DNA of 53,499 nucleotides from Parvibaculum sp049671045 (GTDB lineage Bacteria > Pseudomonadota > Alphaproteobacteria > Parvibaculales > Parvibaculaceae), in NCBI RefSeq assembly GCF_049671045.1, contig NZ_JBATUH010000113.1, positions 1 through 53,499 on the forward strand. The letters run 5' to 3'. Positions 40,554-48,939 of the stretch are shown one piece after another. The translations under genes and the position numbers were made by a program. The notes under the pieces were generated by a model. It was not told the origin of the DNA and made no database searches. It saw only the letters and a program-made list of their open reading frames with translations. Each line of letters starts with the position of its first letter. Within the stretch, counting starts at the first letter, position 1.

Positions 40554-41324
40554 ATGAGCAATATCGAGATCCTCCAGTTTGCCGCCCTCAACGACAATTA
40601 TGGCTATCTCGTGCATGAGCGCTCATCGGGCGCTACCGCCGCCATCGACACGCCCGAAGTCGCGCCCCTGCTCGCCGCGCTCGACAGCAAGGGCTGGAAG
40701 CTCACGCATATTCTCAACACGCATCATCATTTCGATCATGCCGGCGGCAATGCGGAACTCAAGGAGAAGACGGGCTGCACGATCATCGGCCCCAAGGGCG
40801 AGAAGGACCTCATTCCCGGCATCGACCGCGCCGTCGGCGAAGGCGACATCGTGGAGATCGGCGCGGCGCGCGCCCGCGTCATCGACGTGCCCGGCCATAC
40901 GCGCGGCCACATCGCCTATCATTTCGTGGAAGATCACGCCGTCTTCGTCGGCGATACGCTTTTCGCGCTCGGTTGCGGCCGGCTCTTCGAGGGAACGCCC
41001 GAGCAGATGTGGACCTCGCTTTCCAAGCTGATGGCGCTGCCCGACGACACCACCGTCTATTGCGCGCATGAATATACGCAGTCGAACGCGCGCTTCGCGC
41101 TCAGCGTCGAGCCGCAGAACGCCGCCCTCGTCGCCCGCGCCAGGGAGATCGACGAGAAGCGCGCGCGCGGCGAATGGACCGTGCCGACGACTATCGGCCT
41201 CGAAAAGGCGACCAACCCCTTCCTGCGCGCGGCAAGCCACGATCTGCGCCGCACGATCGGCCTCGAGGCGGCCTCCAATGTCGATGTCTTCGCCGAGACG
41301 CGCCGCCGCAAGGACAATTTCTGA
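40554..41324 (+). CDS. gloB: Hydroxyacylglutathione hydrolase (glyoxalase II)
   Basis: 256 aa from the ATG at 40554. It has THHHFDH (His57, His59, Asp61, His62), GHTRGHIAYHF, GDTLFALGCGRLFEGTPEQM, CAHEYTQSNARFAL and a C-terminal RTIGLEAASNVDVFAETRRRKD tail, all glyoxalase II features. It hydrolyses S-lactoylglutathione in methylglyoxal detoxification. It is followed 2 bp later by the cupin gene, so they form a pair. Confidence 0.95.
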   Translation: MSNIEILQFAALNDNYGYLVHERSSGATAAIDTPEVAPLLAALDSKGWKLTHILNTHHHFDHAGGNAELKEKTGCTIIGPKGEKDLIPGIDRAVGEGDIVEIGAARARVIDVPGHTRGHIAYHFVEDHAVFVGDTLFALGCGRLFEGTPEQMWTSLSKLMALPDDTTVYCAHEYTQSNARFALSVEPQNAALVARAREIDEKRARGEWTVPTTIGLEKATNPFLRAASHDLRRTIGLEAASNVDVFAETRRRKDNF

Positions 41325-41326
41325 TC

Positions 41327-41755
41327 ATGTCCTCCATGCCCGACGCGGACGAGATCATCCGCCTGCTCGATCTCGCGCCGCACCCGGAAGGCGGCTGGTA
41401 CCGCGAAACCTTCCGCGACGAGGGCGAGCCGCGCGCCCGCTCCACCGCGATCTACTACCTGCTCAGGGCGGGCGAGCGCTCGCACTGGCACCGGGTCGAC
41501 GCCGCGGAGGTCTGGCACTGGTATGCGGGCGGCCCGCTGGCGCTGTCCGTCTCCCCCGACAGCCAGTTCGCGGCGCGCGCCGTTCTCGGTCCCGACCTCC
41601 TCAAGGGAGAACGGCCGCAGATCGTCATTCCCGCCCGCCACTGGCAATCGGCCGAACCGCTCGGCGCTTTCACCCTTGTCGGCTGCACCGTCGCGCCCGG
41701 CTTCGACTTCGCTGGCTTCGAAATGGCCGGGAATGACTGGGCGCCCGGCGCCTGA
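41327..41755 (+). CDS. Cupin (DUF985) family protein
   Basis: 142 aa from the ATG at 41327 (AAGGACA upstream); an ATG at 41336 would drop three residues. It has the cupin-5 pattern LLDLAPHPEGGWYRETFRD, then STAIYYLLRAGERSHWHRVDAAEVWHWYAGGPLAL, and a C-terminal VGCTVAPGFDFAGFEMA. The HWH and H motifs can bind metal. Function of DUF985 proteins is not established; a dioxygenase- or isomerase-type role is possible. It is 2 bp after gloB. Confidence 0.85.
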   Translation: MSSMPDADEIIRLLDLAPHPEGGWYRETFRDEGEPRARSTAIYYLLRAGERSHWHRVDAAEVWHWYAGGPLALSVSPDSQFAARAVLGPDLLKGERPQIVIPARHWQSAEPLGAFTLVGCTVAPGFDFAGFEMAGNDWAPGA

Positions 41756-41828
41756 CAAGGCCGGAAACCGCTTTTCCCGTTTTGGAACAATGCTAGATTG
41801 CCTTGCGGGGACATCCGGAGCCGGGGGC

Positions 41829-42689
41829 ATGCACATCAAACTTCTTTCCGGCCTGTTGCTGGCGGGCGCGATCGGCCTCGCGCTTCATGTCCATGCGGAG
41901 CCGGCCCATACGGAACCGGCTCATGCGGCCCGGGCTGCCTGCCCCGGCGAGGCGCCGACGCCCACCGTCACGCTGACGACAAGGGGTGGCGCGCGATACG
42001 GCACCATGCAATATGCGGGCGGCGGGGCCCTCGGGCCGAAAGAGATCGCCCTCACCTTCGATGACGGGCCCGACCCGAAAACGACCGAGCGCGTGCTCGA
42101 CATTCTCGACCGGCACTGCATCAAGGCGACCTTCTTCATGGTCGGCTGGTATGCGAAGGCCCGCCCGGACCTCGTGCGCGAAGTGGCGGCCCGTGGCCAC
42201 ACCATCGGCACCCATAGCTGGCTCCACCCCAACAATCTGCGCCACCTGCCGCTCAAGGACGCCAAGCGCGAGATCGCGCGCGGCTTCGCCGCCGTCGAGG
42301 AGGCGCTCGCCGCCGCCCCGCCCGAGGATCAGGCGCGGCTTGCGCCCTTCTTCCGCTTTCCGGGGCTCAACGATTCCGCGCCGCTGATGAAATGGCTCGC
42401 CGCCCGCAACATCGCCACCGTCTCCTGCGAGTTCGGCGCCGACGACTGGCTCAGGATTTCCGCCGCCGAGGTGAAACGCCGCGCGCTCGCCAATATCGAT
42501 CAGGTCGGGCGCGGCATCCTCATTCTCCACGACACCAAGCCGCACACGGCGGACATGCTGCCGGACCTCATCGTCGCGCTGAAAAAGCGCGGATACCGTT
42601 TCGTGCAGCTCGTTCCCGAAAGCGATGGGCGCACGCTTGCCGCCAATGCGCCGGACCCGCTGCTTGGCAATCCGCACGCGGTGCAATGA
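41829..42689 (+). CDS. Exported polysaccharide deacetylase (NodB domain)
   Basis: 286 aa from the ATG at 41829 with GGAGCCGGGGG upstream. A signal peptide ends near residue 23 (VHAEP). The NodB domain shows TFDDGPD (Asp78, Asp79), the metal histidines THSWLH (His129, His133), and FFRFPGLNDSAPL and a C-terminal LILHDTK. It removes acetyl groups from a polymer or peptidoglycan in the periplasm; the substrate is not given by sequence. The next gene, another exported murein-type enzyme, overlaps its stop by 4 bp. Confidence 0.9.
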   Translation: MHIKLLSGLLLAGAIGLALHVHAEPAHTEPAHAARAACPGEAPTPTVTLTTRGGARYGTMQYAGGGALGPKEIALTFDDGPDPKTTERVLDILDRHCIKATFFMVGWYAKARPDLVREVAARGHTIGTHSWLHPNNLRHLPLKDAKREIARGFAAVEEALAAAPPEDQARLAPFFRFPGLNDSAPLMKWLAARNIATVSCEFGADDWLRISAAEVKRRALANIDQVGRGILILHDTKPHTADMLPDLIVALKKRGYRFVQLVPESDGRTLAANAPDPLLGNPHAVQ

Positions 42690-43336
42690 TGCAGGACCGG
42701 AAGCCCATGACGACGAAACGGCTTGGAAAATCCCTCACCCGGCGCGGCGCGCTGGCACTGGGCGCGAGCGCCGTGGGGCTCGTCGCCGCTCCGGCCATCG
42801 TCAGGGCCTCCGCCCCCTACAAGCGCAGGCTCAACATGCAGAGCCTCAATTCGGGCGAGAAACTCAACATCACCTATTGGGCGGATGGCGCCTATATCGA
42901 CGAGGCGCTGCGGCGCATCGACTGGTTCATGCGCGATCTCAGGACCGGCGAGACGACGCGGATGCACACCGCTCTTCTCGATCTTCTCTGGGAGATCGAC
43001 AGTCTCACGCCATCGACCCAGCCGCTCTACACCATGTCGGGCTTTCGCTCGGAGAGCACCAATGCCTGGCTCGCCGCGCATTCCGACGGCGTCGATCCTT
43101 CGAGCTTCCACATGCGCGGCATGGCGATGGATCTCACGCAGGATTTCTCCGACCCCGGCATGATCTATCGCGTGGCGAAAAAGCTCGGCAAGGGCGGCGC
43201 CGGCTTCTATCCGGTCAAACGCCCCTTCGTTCACGTCGATGTCGGCCCGCCGGATAGCTGGATCTATCCCGAACATGGCGACCCGACGCGCGCCGAGCGC
43301 TATGAGCGCGAAGAGGCGGAAAAGCAGAAGGGCTGA
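42686..43336 (+). CDS. Tat-exported DUF882/YcbK-type peptidase M15-like protein
   Basis: 216 aa from the ATG at 42686, which overlaps the deacetylase stop; the ATG at 42707 with AGGA upstream (209 aa) is also plausible. A twin-arginine-like signal (KSLTRRGALALGASAVGLVA) precedes the DUF882 domain: TMSGFRSESTNAWL, FHMRGMAMDLT and FVHVDVGPP, which supply zinc-type His and Asp ligands as in D-Ala-D-Ala carboxypeptidases. An envelope peptidoglycan role is likely, beside the polysaccharide deacetylase. It ends 3 bp before the convergent phbB stop. Confidence 0.88.
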   Translation: MMQDRKPMTTKRLGKSLTRRGALALGASAVGLVAAPAIVRASAPYKRRLNMQSLNSGEKLNITYWADGAYIDEALRRIDWFMRDLRTGETTRMHTALLDLLWEIDSLTPSTQPLYTMSGFRSESTNAWLAAHSDGVDPSSFHMRGMAMDLTQDFSDPGMIYRVAKKLGKGGAGFYPVKRPFVHVDVGPPDSWIYPEHGDPTRAERYEREEAEKQKG

Positions 43337-43338
43337 AA

Positions 43339-44064
43339 TCAGCCCGTGATGTATTGCGCGCCGTTCGCCGTCAGCGTCGCGCCGGTGATGAAGCCGGCCT
43401 TGTCGTCCGCGAGAAAGACGACACAATGGGCGATCTCATCCGCCGTGCCGAGACGGCCGACCGGGATCGTGGCGATGATGCTCTCGAGAACCTTCGGCGG
43501 AACGGCCGATACCATTTCCGTGTCGATATAGCCCGGCGCGATGGCGTTGACGGTCACGCCCTTCTTCGCGACTTCCTGCGCGAGCGCGCGCGTGAAGCCG
43601 ATGACGCCGGCCTTGGCCGCCGAATAATTCGTCTGGCCCATCTGGCCCTTCTGACCGTTGATCGACGAGATGTTGATGATGCGCCCGAAGCCGCGCTCGC
43701 GCATGCCGTTGACCACCGGCTGGCACATGTTGAACATCGAATCGAGATCGACGCTCATCACCTCGCGCCATTGCTGCGGCGTCATCTTGTGGAGCATCGC
43801 GTCGCGCGTGATCCCGGCATTGTTGACGAGAATGTCGACCGGGCCGAGATCGGCCTCGACCGCGGCGATGCCTTTGGCGCAAGCCTCATGATCGCCGACG
43901 TCCCACTTGAAGGCCCTGATGCCCGTTTCGCGGGTGAAGGCTTCGGCGGCGGCATCGTTGCCGGCAAAGTTGGCGGCGACCTCGTATCCGGCCGCCTTCA
44001 GGGCCACCGAGATCGCCAGGCCGATGCCGCGCGTGCCGCCCGTGACAAGTGCAACTCTGCTCAT
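43339..44064 (-). CDS. phbB: Acetoacetyl-CoA reductase
   Basis: 241 aa from the ATG at 44064. It is a short-chain dehydrogenase with TGGTRGIG, NNAGITRD, catalytic Ser in ISSINGQKGQMGQ, Tyr/Lys in TNYSAAKAGV and a C-terminal ITGATLTANGAQYITG. The sequence is typical PhbB: it reduces acetoacetyl-CoA to (R)-3-hydroxybutyryl-CoA with NADPH for PHB synthesis. It lies 43 bp after phbA in the same direction, forming the phbA-phbB operon. Confidence 0.95.
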   Translation of the reverse strand: MSRVALVTGGTRGIGLAISVALKAAGYEVAANFAGNDAAAEAFTRETGIRAFKWDVGDHEACAKGIAAVEADLGPVDILVNNAGITRDAMLHKMTPQQWREVMSVDLDSMFNMCQPVVNGMRERGFGRIINISSINGQKGQMGQTNYSAAKAGVIGFTRALAQEVAKKGVTVNAIAPGYIDTEMVSAVPPKVLESIIATIPVGRLGTADEIAHCVVFLADDKAGFITGATLTANGAQYITG

Positions 44065-44107
44065 GTGTCGGAACCTTTTGCTGCCGGTGTCCGGTGCTGA
44101 CGATGGT

Positions 44108-45298
44108 TCAATCCCGCGCGACGCAGAGCGCGATGCCCATGCCGCCGCCGATGCAGAGCGTGGCGAGGCCCTTCTTCGCGTCGCGCTTTTCCATCTCGTG
44201 GAGCAGTGTGACGAGAACGCGCGCGCCGGACGCGCCGATCGGATGGCCGATGGCGATCGCGCCGCCATTCACATTGACCTTCGCCGTATCCCAGCCGAGA
44301 TCCTTGTTGACGGCAATCGCCTGCGCGGCAAAGGCCTCGTTCGCCTCGACGAGATCGAGATCGCCGGCCGACCAGCCCGCCTTCTTGAGCGCGGCGCGCG
44401 AAGCGGGAATGGGGCCTGTGCCCATGACGGCAGGATCGACGCCTGCCTGCGCCCAGGAGACGATCCGCGCCAGCACCTTGCGGCCTTCCTTGCGCGCGCG
44501 CTCCTCGCTCATCAGCACGAGCGCCGCCGCGCCGTCATTGATGCCGCTCGCATTCGCGGCGGTGACGGTGCCGTTCTCCTTCTGGAAGGCGGGCTTGAGG
44601 CCCTTCACGCCATCGAGCGTGACGCCGTGCTTGATGTACTCGTCGTCGCTGACGACCGTATCGCCCTTCCGGCCCTTGATCGTGACCGGTACGATCTCGT
44701 CCTTGAACCTGCCGGCCTTCTGCGCCGCCTCGGCCTTGTTCTGCGAGGCGACGGCGAAGGCGTCCTGCTCGTCGCGCGTGATCTGCCAGCGCGCGGCGAC
44801 ATTCTCGGCCGTCTGCCCCATATGGTAGCCGTGGAAGGCGTCCCAGAGCCCGTCCTTGAGCATGGTGTCGACGAACTGCACATCGCCCATGCGCTGGCCC
44901 GCGCGCAGATAGGCAGCATGCGGCGCCTGGCTCATGCTTTCCTGGCCGCCCGCGACCACCACCTCGCTGTCGCCATTGACGATCGCCTGATAGCCGAGCG
45001 CGACGGCGCGAAGCCCCGAGCCGCAAAGCTGATTGACGCCCCAGGCCGGCACCTCGACGGGAAGCCCGGCGGCGATGGCGGCCTGACGCGCGGGGTTCTG
45101 CCCCTGCCCGGCCTGCAGGATCTGGCCCATGATGACTTCGGAAACCTCGCCCTTCTCGACGCCCGCGCGGGCAAGCGCGGCGTCAATGGCAATCCGGCCC
45201 AGTTCATGCGCCGGCAGGCTCGACAGTGCTCCGTTGAATGAGCCGACGGGCGTGCGCGCCGCGCCGACGATGACGACACCGGTTTCGGATTTGCTCAT
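44108..45298 (-). CDS. phbA: Acetyl-CoA acetyltransferase (beta-ketothiolase)
   Basis: 396 aa. The nucleophile Cys92 is in NQLCGSGLRAV, with His in NGGAIAIGHPIGASGAR and the second Cys in LCIGGGMGIA. It condenses two acetyl-CoA to acetoacetyl-CoA for PHB and other C4 routes. Start ATG at 45298. It is divergent from phaR, with TGC-rich candidate operators in the shared spacer. Confidence 0.96.
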   Translation of the reverse strand: MSKSETGVVIVGAARTPVGSFNGALSSLPAHELGRIAIDAALARAGVEKGEVSEVIMGQILQAGQGQNPARQAAIAAGLPVEVPAWGVNQLCGSGLRAVALGYQAIVNGDSEVVVAGGQESMSQAPHAAYLRAGQRMGDVQFVDTMLKDGLWDAFHGYHMGQTAENVAARWQITRDEQDAFAVASQNKAEAAQKAGRFKDEIVPVTIKGRKGDTVVSDDEYIKHGVTLDGVKGLKPAFQKENGTVTAANASGINDGAAALVLMSEERARKEGRKVLARIVSWAQAGVDPAVMGTGPIPASRAALKKAGWSAGDLDLVEANEAFAAQAIAVNKDLGWDTAKVNVNGGAIAIGHPIGASGARVLVTLLHEMEKRDAKKGLATLCIGGGMGIALCVARD

Positions 45299-45398
45299 GT
45301 TACCTGTCCCTGGATTTGCCCTGAGGCCCTGCGCGCCCGGCGCCGGGCCCGAGATCCGTCGACAATGCCCCAGCGGAATGCAGCGGTAAACGGATTTC

Positions 45399-45433
45399 TG
45401 TGCAATGCAACGTGGGGCTTGCGCATTGCAACA
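45399..45433. promoter_or_regulatory. TGC-rich inverted repeat between phbA and phaR, candidate PhaR operator
   Basis: TGCAATGCAA (45401-45410) and TTGCGCATTGCA (45419-45430) form an inverted repeat with two extra bases in the second arm. They lie in the 263-bp divergent spacer, about 130 nt from phaR and 105 nt from phbA. PhaR proteins are known to bind TGC-rich DNA and to repress phasin and their own genes. The related motif upstream of ccr is listed separately. Confidence 0.55.
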
Positions 45434-45561
45434 ATACCGCGTCAGAATATGACGAAATCAGGGGGATTAAGGCTCGCGAGGTCGCATCGGGAACAGGCGG
45501 CCTCTCGATTGCGCGCATTTTCGCGACATGCGGGCCGCTTTCAGTGGAGATTAAGCCAGCC

Positions 45562-46218
45562 GTGGCAAAAAAAACCGCATCCACGGGTGATGACGTCATC
45601 GTCATCAAGAAATATGCGAACCGCCGCCTCTACAACACCGCGACGTCGAGCTATGTGACGCTCGATCACCTGTGCGAGATGGTGAAGCAGGGACAGGACT
45701 TCGTCGTACATGACGCGAAGACCGGCGAGGACATCACGCGCTCGGTTCTTGCCCAGATCATCTTCGAGGAAGAAGGCAAGAGCGGGCAGAACCTGCTGCC
45801 GATCAAGTTTCTGCGCCAGCTCATCCGCTTTTATGGCGACAGCCTGCAGGGCTTCATCCCATCCTATCTGGAACTGAGCATGGACACCTTCGCGCGCGAG
45901 CAGGAAAAACTGCGCGCGAAAATCGCCACCGCCTTTGGTGGCAACACGCGGCTCGGCCATTTCGAGGAACAGATCCGGCAGAACTTCGCCATGTTCGACA
46001 GCGCCATGCGCATGTTCTCGCCCTTCGTTCCGCGTCCGAAGACCGAGCGCGGCGAGGAGGCCGAAGCGCCGAAGGCTCCCCCCGCCGCCAATGCCCCCGC
46101 TGCCAAGAGCGAAAGCCGGACAGAGGCGGAGCCCGCCGCGCGCGAGCGCGAGCTCGAGGAGCTGAAGCGCCAGGTCGCGGCGATGCAGGCCCAGATCGAA
46201 TCTCTGGCGAAGAAGTAG
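45562..46218 (+). CDS. phaR: Polyhydroxyalkanoate synthesis repressor
   Basis: 218 aa from the GTG at 45562 (GGAG upstream). The N-terminal PHB accumulation domain IKKYANRRLYNTATSSYVTLDHL is followed by the PHB_acc repeats (QDFVVHDAKTGEDITRSVLAQI, FYGDSLQGFIPSYLELSM). The Ala/Pro/Glu-rich C-terminal tail ends in a coiled-coil helix (LEELKRQVAAMQAQIESL). PhaR binds DNA and nascent PHB and derepresses phasin and PHB genes when polymer forms. It is divergent from phbA and convergent with the EAL gene. Confidence 0.95.
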   Translation: MAKKTASTGDDVIVIKKYANRRLYNTATSSYVTLDHLCEMVKQGQDFVVHDAKTGEDITRSVLAQIIFEEEGKSGQNLLPIKFLRQLIRFYGDSLQGFIPSYLELSMDTFAREQEKLRAKIATAFGGNTRLGHFEEQIRQNFAMFDSAMRMFSPFVPRPKTERGEEAEAPKAPPAANAPAAKSESRTEAEPAARERELEELKRQVAAMQAQIESLAKK

Positions 46219-46228
46219 GCGGGCGCGG

Positions 46229-47998
46229 TCAGGCCTTCGCGCCTAAGCGCAGAACGGTGTTTTCCTGGGGCAGCGTCAGCATCGGCTCGCCCAGGAAGAA
46301 CCCTTGCAGATAGTCGACGCCGAAGCCCTTCAGCATTTCGACCTCTTCCGCATTGCCGACCCATTCGGCGACCGTCGGCAGATCGAAATTGTGGGCGAGA
46401 TCGACCAGCGTGCGCACGAAGAACTGGTTGTCGCGGTTCGCGGCGAGGTTCTGCACGAAGGAGCCGTCGATCTTGACCATATCGACATCGAGCGTCTTCA
46501 GATTGCGGAACGATGTGTAGCCGGCGCCGAAATCGTCGATCGCGACGAGGCAGCCTAGATCGCGCAAGGTCGCGACGAAATCGACCGATTCCTCCATGTC
46601 CTGAATGGCCACCGTTTCGGTGATCTCGACCGTAAGGCGGCGGGCAAGCGCGGGCTCGGCGCGAAGCTGCGCGACCAGCGTGTCGAGCCACATGCGATCG
46701 TTCGTGGTGCGGCCCGAAACATTGAGCGCGAGCCTCTGCGCCGGATGCGCTCTCAGCGTTTCGAGCGTCAGTTCCATCGCGCGGTAATCGAGCAGGCCGA
46801 TCAGGCCGAGCTTCTCGGCGATGGGAACGAAATTGCCCGCCGCGCTGATGCTGCCATCGGGCTGCACGAGCCGGATCAGACATTCATGCATCGAAACCTC
46901 GCCCGTCGCCGCCGAGACGATGGGCTGATAGGCAAGGCAGATGCGCCGGTCGTTCAGCGCCGTGACAAGCTCGTCCGCCAGGCTGAGATTGCGGCGGCGC
47001 GCCTTTTCGCGTTCGCGCGATGGGGTGTAGATGACATAGCTGTCGCGATGCAGCTCCTTGGAGACGGTGAGCGCTTCCTCGGCATGAGCAAGAGCCGCCT
47101 CGACGGTCCGCGCATCGGAAGGCAGCGAAAGGCACCCGGCCGAAACGGTCATCGAAATCGGCCCGCGCGACGTCGTGACCACCTGATCGCGCACCGAGGT
47201 CAGCAGCCGCTCGGTCACCGAGGCAAGCCTGTCCTTGTCGCAATTCCTGAGAACGAGCCCGAACTTGTTGCCCGAATAGCGGCCGACCGCATCCACCCGC
47301 CGCGCCATGCCGCAGAGCCTCTGCCCGACGCCGATGATGACTTCATCGCCGACGTCGAAACCGTAGGATTCGTTTATAAGGGCGAGATTGTCGATCGCGA
47401 GCAGCAGGAAAGCCGCCGTCTGGCGCGAATTTTCGGACTGGATCAGCACATCCTCGAGCGCTTCCTTGAGGCGGATGCGGTTGAGAAGCCCCGTCAACTC
47501 GTCATAGGTGGCGAGCCGCACCAGCCGCTCCTCGCGCACGCGCCGTTCGTCGATGGCGCGCAGCACACCGATGGCGACCTCGGGCCTGCCCTGTTCGTCG
47601 GCGAACCAGCGGCCGCGATCCTCGATCCAGCGCAGGCCGCCATAATCGTCAGCCACCTGATATTCGATTTCGTAGCGGACACCGCTGCCGCCATCGCTTT
47701 CGCGCGAGCGCGCGACAAGATCGAACCGGCTTGAACCGTTTTGAGACACGGAGCGGCCGCCAAATGCGCGGCCCGTCGCCACGGCACCCTTGTCCGCGAT
47801 GCCGAGAAGGGCCTCGACGCCCTCGCCCCAGTGAATCCGGTCATCCGCGAGGGTCCAGCGATAGGCCACATCGCCGACGGCGCTCACGGCGCTCGCCGAG
47901 AATCCGCCCGCTTCCGCAGGCCGTTCGTCGCTTTGTGAAACGCGGCTCGAGGCCTCCCGGGCAGCGGTCTGCGCTTTCTCGTCCACCTGGGACCTCAC
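46229..47998 (-). CDS. PAS-GGDEF-EAL cyclic-di-GMP phosphodiesterase
   Basis: 589 aa from the GTG at 47998 (AGCAGGCGA upstream). A PAS-like region lies near 45-155, a degenerate GGDEF near 165-320 (SGNKF at the active loop), and an EAL domain from 335 to the end. The EAL motif is ECL, keeping Glu; further catalytic positions are present: LALNVSG Asn, TVEITET Glu, AIDDFGAGY Asp pair, KIDGSF Lys, VAEWV Glu and LQGFFLG Gln. It should be an inactive cyclase with an active phosphodiesterase that lowers c-di-GMP. No membrane segment or signal peptide is seen. It is convergent with phaR. Confidence 0.85.
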   Translation of the reverse strand: MRSQVDEKAQTAAREASSRVSQSDERPAEAGGFSASAVSAVGDVAYRWTLADDRIHWGEGVEALLGIADKGAVATGRAFGGRSVSQNGSSRFDLVARSRESDGGSGVRYEIEYQVADDYGGLRWIEDRGRWFADEQGRPEVAIGVLRAIDERRVREERLVRLATYDELTGLLNRIRLKEALEDVLIQSENSRQTAAFLLLAIDNLALINESYGFDVGDEVIIGVGQRLCGMARRVDAVGRYSGNKFGLVLRNCDKDRLASVTERLLTSVRDQVVTTSRGPISMTVSAGCLSLPSDARTVEAALAHAEEALTVSKELHRDSYVIYTPSREREKARRRNLSLADELVTALNDRRICLAYQPIVSAATGEVSMHECLIRLVQPDGSISAAGNFVPIAEKLGLIGLLDYRAMELTLETLRAHPAQRLALNVSGRTTNDRMWLDTLVAQLRAEPALARRLTVEITETVAIQDMEESVDFVATLRDLGCLVAIDDFGAGYTSFRNLKTLDVDMVKIDGSFVQNLAANRDNQFFVRTLVDLAHNFDLPTVAEWVGNAEEVEMLKGFGVDYLQGFFLGEPMLTLPQENTVLRLGAKA

Positions 47999-48072
47999 TC
48001 GCCTGCTTTTTGACCGGACATTTCTGGCCGTGTACCCATCCTGGGCAATCTCAACAGAGGCGGTCAGTTTCC

Positions 48073-48169
48073 TTGACAGGTCTTAAAATTCCGCCAAGTC
48101 TCTTGGCGACTAAAGCTTTAACAAATCTGGTTAACCGACCTTGACTTGGCGCGAGCGGGCTTCATATGG
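48073..48169. promoter_or_regulatory. Promoter region with inverted repeats upstream of the gene at 48225
   Basis: CGCCAAG (48092-48098) and CTTGGCG (48102-48108) form a perfect 7-bp inverted repeat with a TCT loop, followed by TAAAGCTTTA (48111-48120), itself palindromic. TTGACT (48141-48146) with ATATGG (48164-48169) at 17 bp is a plausible promoter for the 48225 gene. TTAA at 48118 and 48131 are 9 bp apart, so not a CtrA box. Confidence 0.35.
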
Positions 48170-48224
48170 CAGACTTCTTGCTTGCCTGGAGCATGAAACT
48201 GTCCTTTATCGCAGGCCATCGACC

Positions 48225-48551
48225 ATGGAGCCCATAAGGCGCGCCGGTTCGCCGCAAAGACTGCCCTCGACGCAGTTGCGTACGACCGAGCGCTTCGTCG
48301 AAGAAGTCGAGAACGCACCGGAGCGGATGCAGGTTCAGGCGCGCGCGCCTCGTGAGCGCCACGCGACGGGCTTCCGCCCCGCGGCCGGCTTCCTCGCGCA
48401 ATATGTGGATCAGCATTTCCCCTGGGCGCGCTCGCCCTTCCGCAAGGAAGGAAAGCGCCAGCGCGCGGCCAGCGCCTATCTCGCCGCCGACATGCTCCCC
48501 GACGTCCTTGCCGATGCGCTCCGTATACGGACGATAGACAAGGATCTCTGA
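48225..48551 (+). CDS. Hypothetical small protein
   Basis: 108 aa from the ATG at 48225. I do not recognise a family. The sequence is basic and Pro/Arg-rich (EPIRRAG, RAPRERHATGFRP) with a helical end (YLAADMLPDVLADALRIRTI). No signal peptide, membrane segment or known motif is seen. A start at 48141 is open too but crosses the promoter-like region. It is convergent with the HTH gene, with an 11-bp gap. Confidence 0.45.
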   Translation: MEPIRRAGSPQRLPSTQLRTTERFVEEVENAPERMQVQARAPRERHATGFRPAAGFLAQYVDQHFPWARSPFRKEGKRQRAASAYLAADMLPDVLADALRIRTIDKDL

Positions 48552-48562
48552 AGTAGAGAGCT

Positions 48563-48919
48563 TCAGCCCGCGGGCCGCGTCGCAAGAATCAGCGATTGCA
48601 GATCGGCGACCGCCCGCTCGATGCGGCGGAGCCGCTGATCCATCTCCTCGAGCTTTGCGAGCACGGCGCCATCGTCAGGCGCCTTCTGCTGTTGCGGCAT
48701 GGGCGTCGCAACGCCCGCCCGCGAGACGACCTCGCTCAGCGGCTCGCCCATCAGCCGCGCCAGCATCGCCACCTCGTTGGGCGAAAGCTCGCGCTGGTCC
48801 TTGAAGACCTCGTCGACCTCGCCTCGGCTGATGCGAAGCCCGGCCGCCACGCTGTCGCGCGTCAGCCCCTTGGCCGCGAGTTTCCGGTCGAACCACTCCT
48901 GATCGAAAAAAAGCGCCAT
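48563..48919 (-). CDS. Small helix-turn-helix protein
   Basis: 118 aa. A cro/CI-like helix-turn-helix spans about 8-60: RDSVAAGLRISRGEVDEVFK then LSPNEVAMLARLMGEPLSEVVSRAG. The last 35 residues form a coiled coil (AVLAKLEEMDQRLRRIERAVADLQSLI). Length and layout fit an XRE-type regulator or DNA-binding adaptor. Its targets are unknown; the adjacent enoyl-CoA hydratase-like gene 20 bp upstream on the same strand is a candidate. The ATG at 48919 lacks a clear ribosome site. Confidence 0.7.
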   Translation of the reverse strand: MALFFDQEWFDRKLAAKGLTRDSVAAGLRISRGEVDEVFKDQRELSPNEVAMLARLMGEPLSEVVSRAGVATPMPQQQKAPDDGAVLAKLEEMDQRLRRIERAVADLQSLILATRPAG

Positions 48920-48939
48920 GCCGCCCGTCTTTCTCCGTC

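Noticed and set aside
48118..48134. Second CtrA box
   Set aside because: The two TTAA words are 9 bp apart, not 7.
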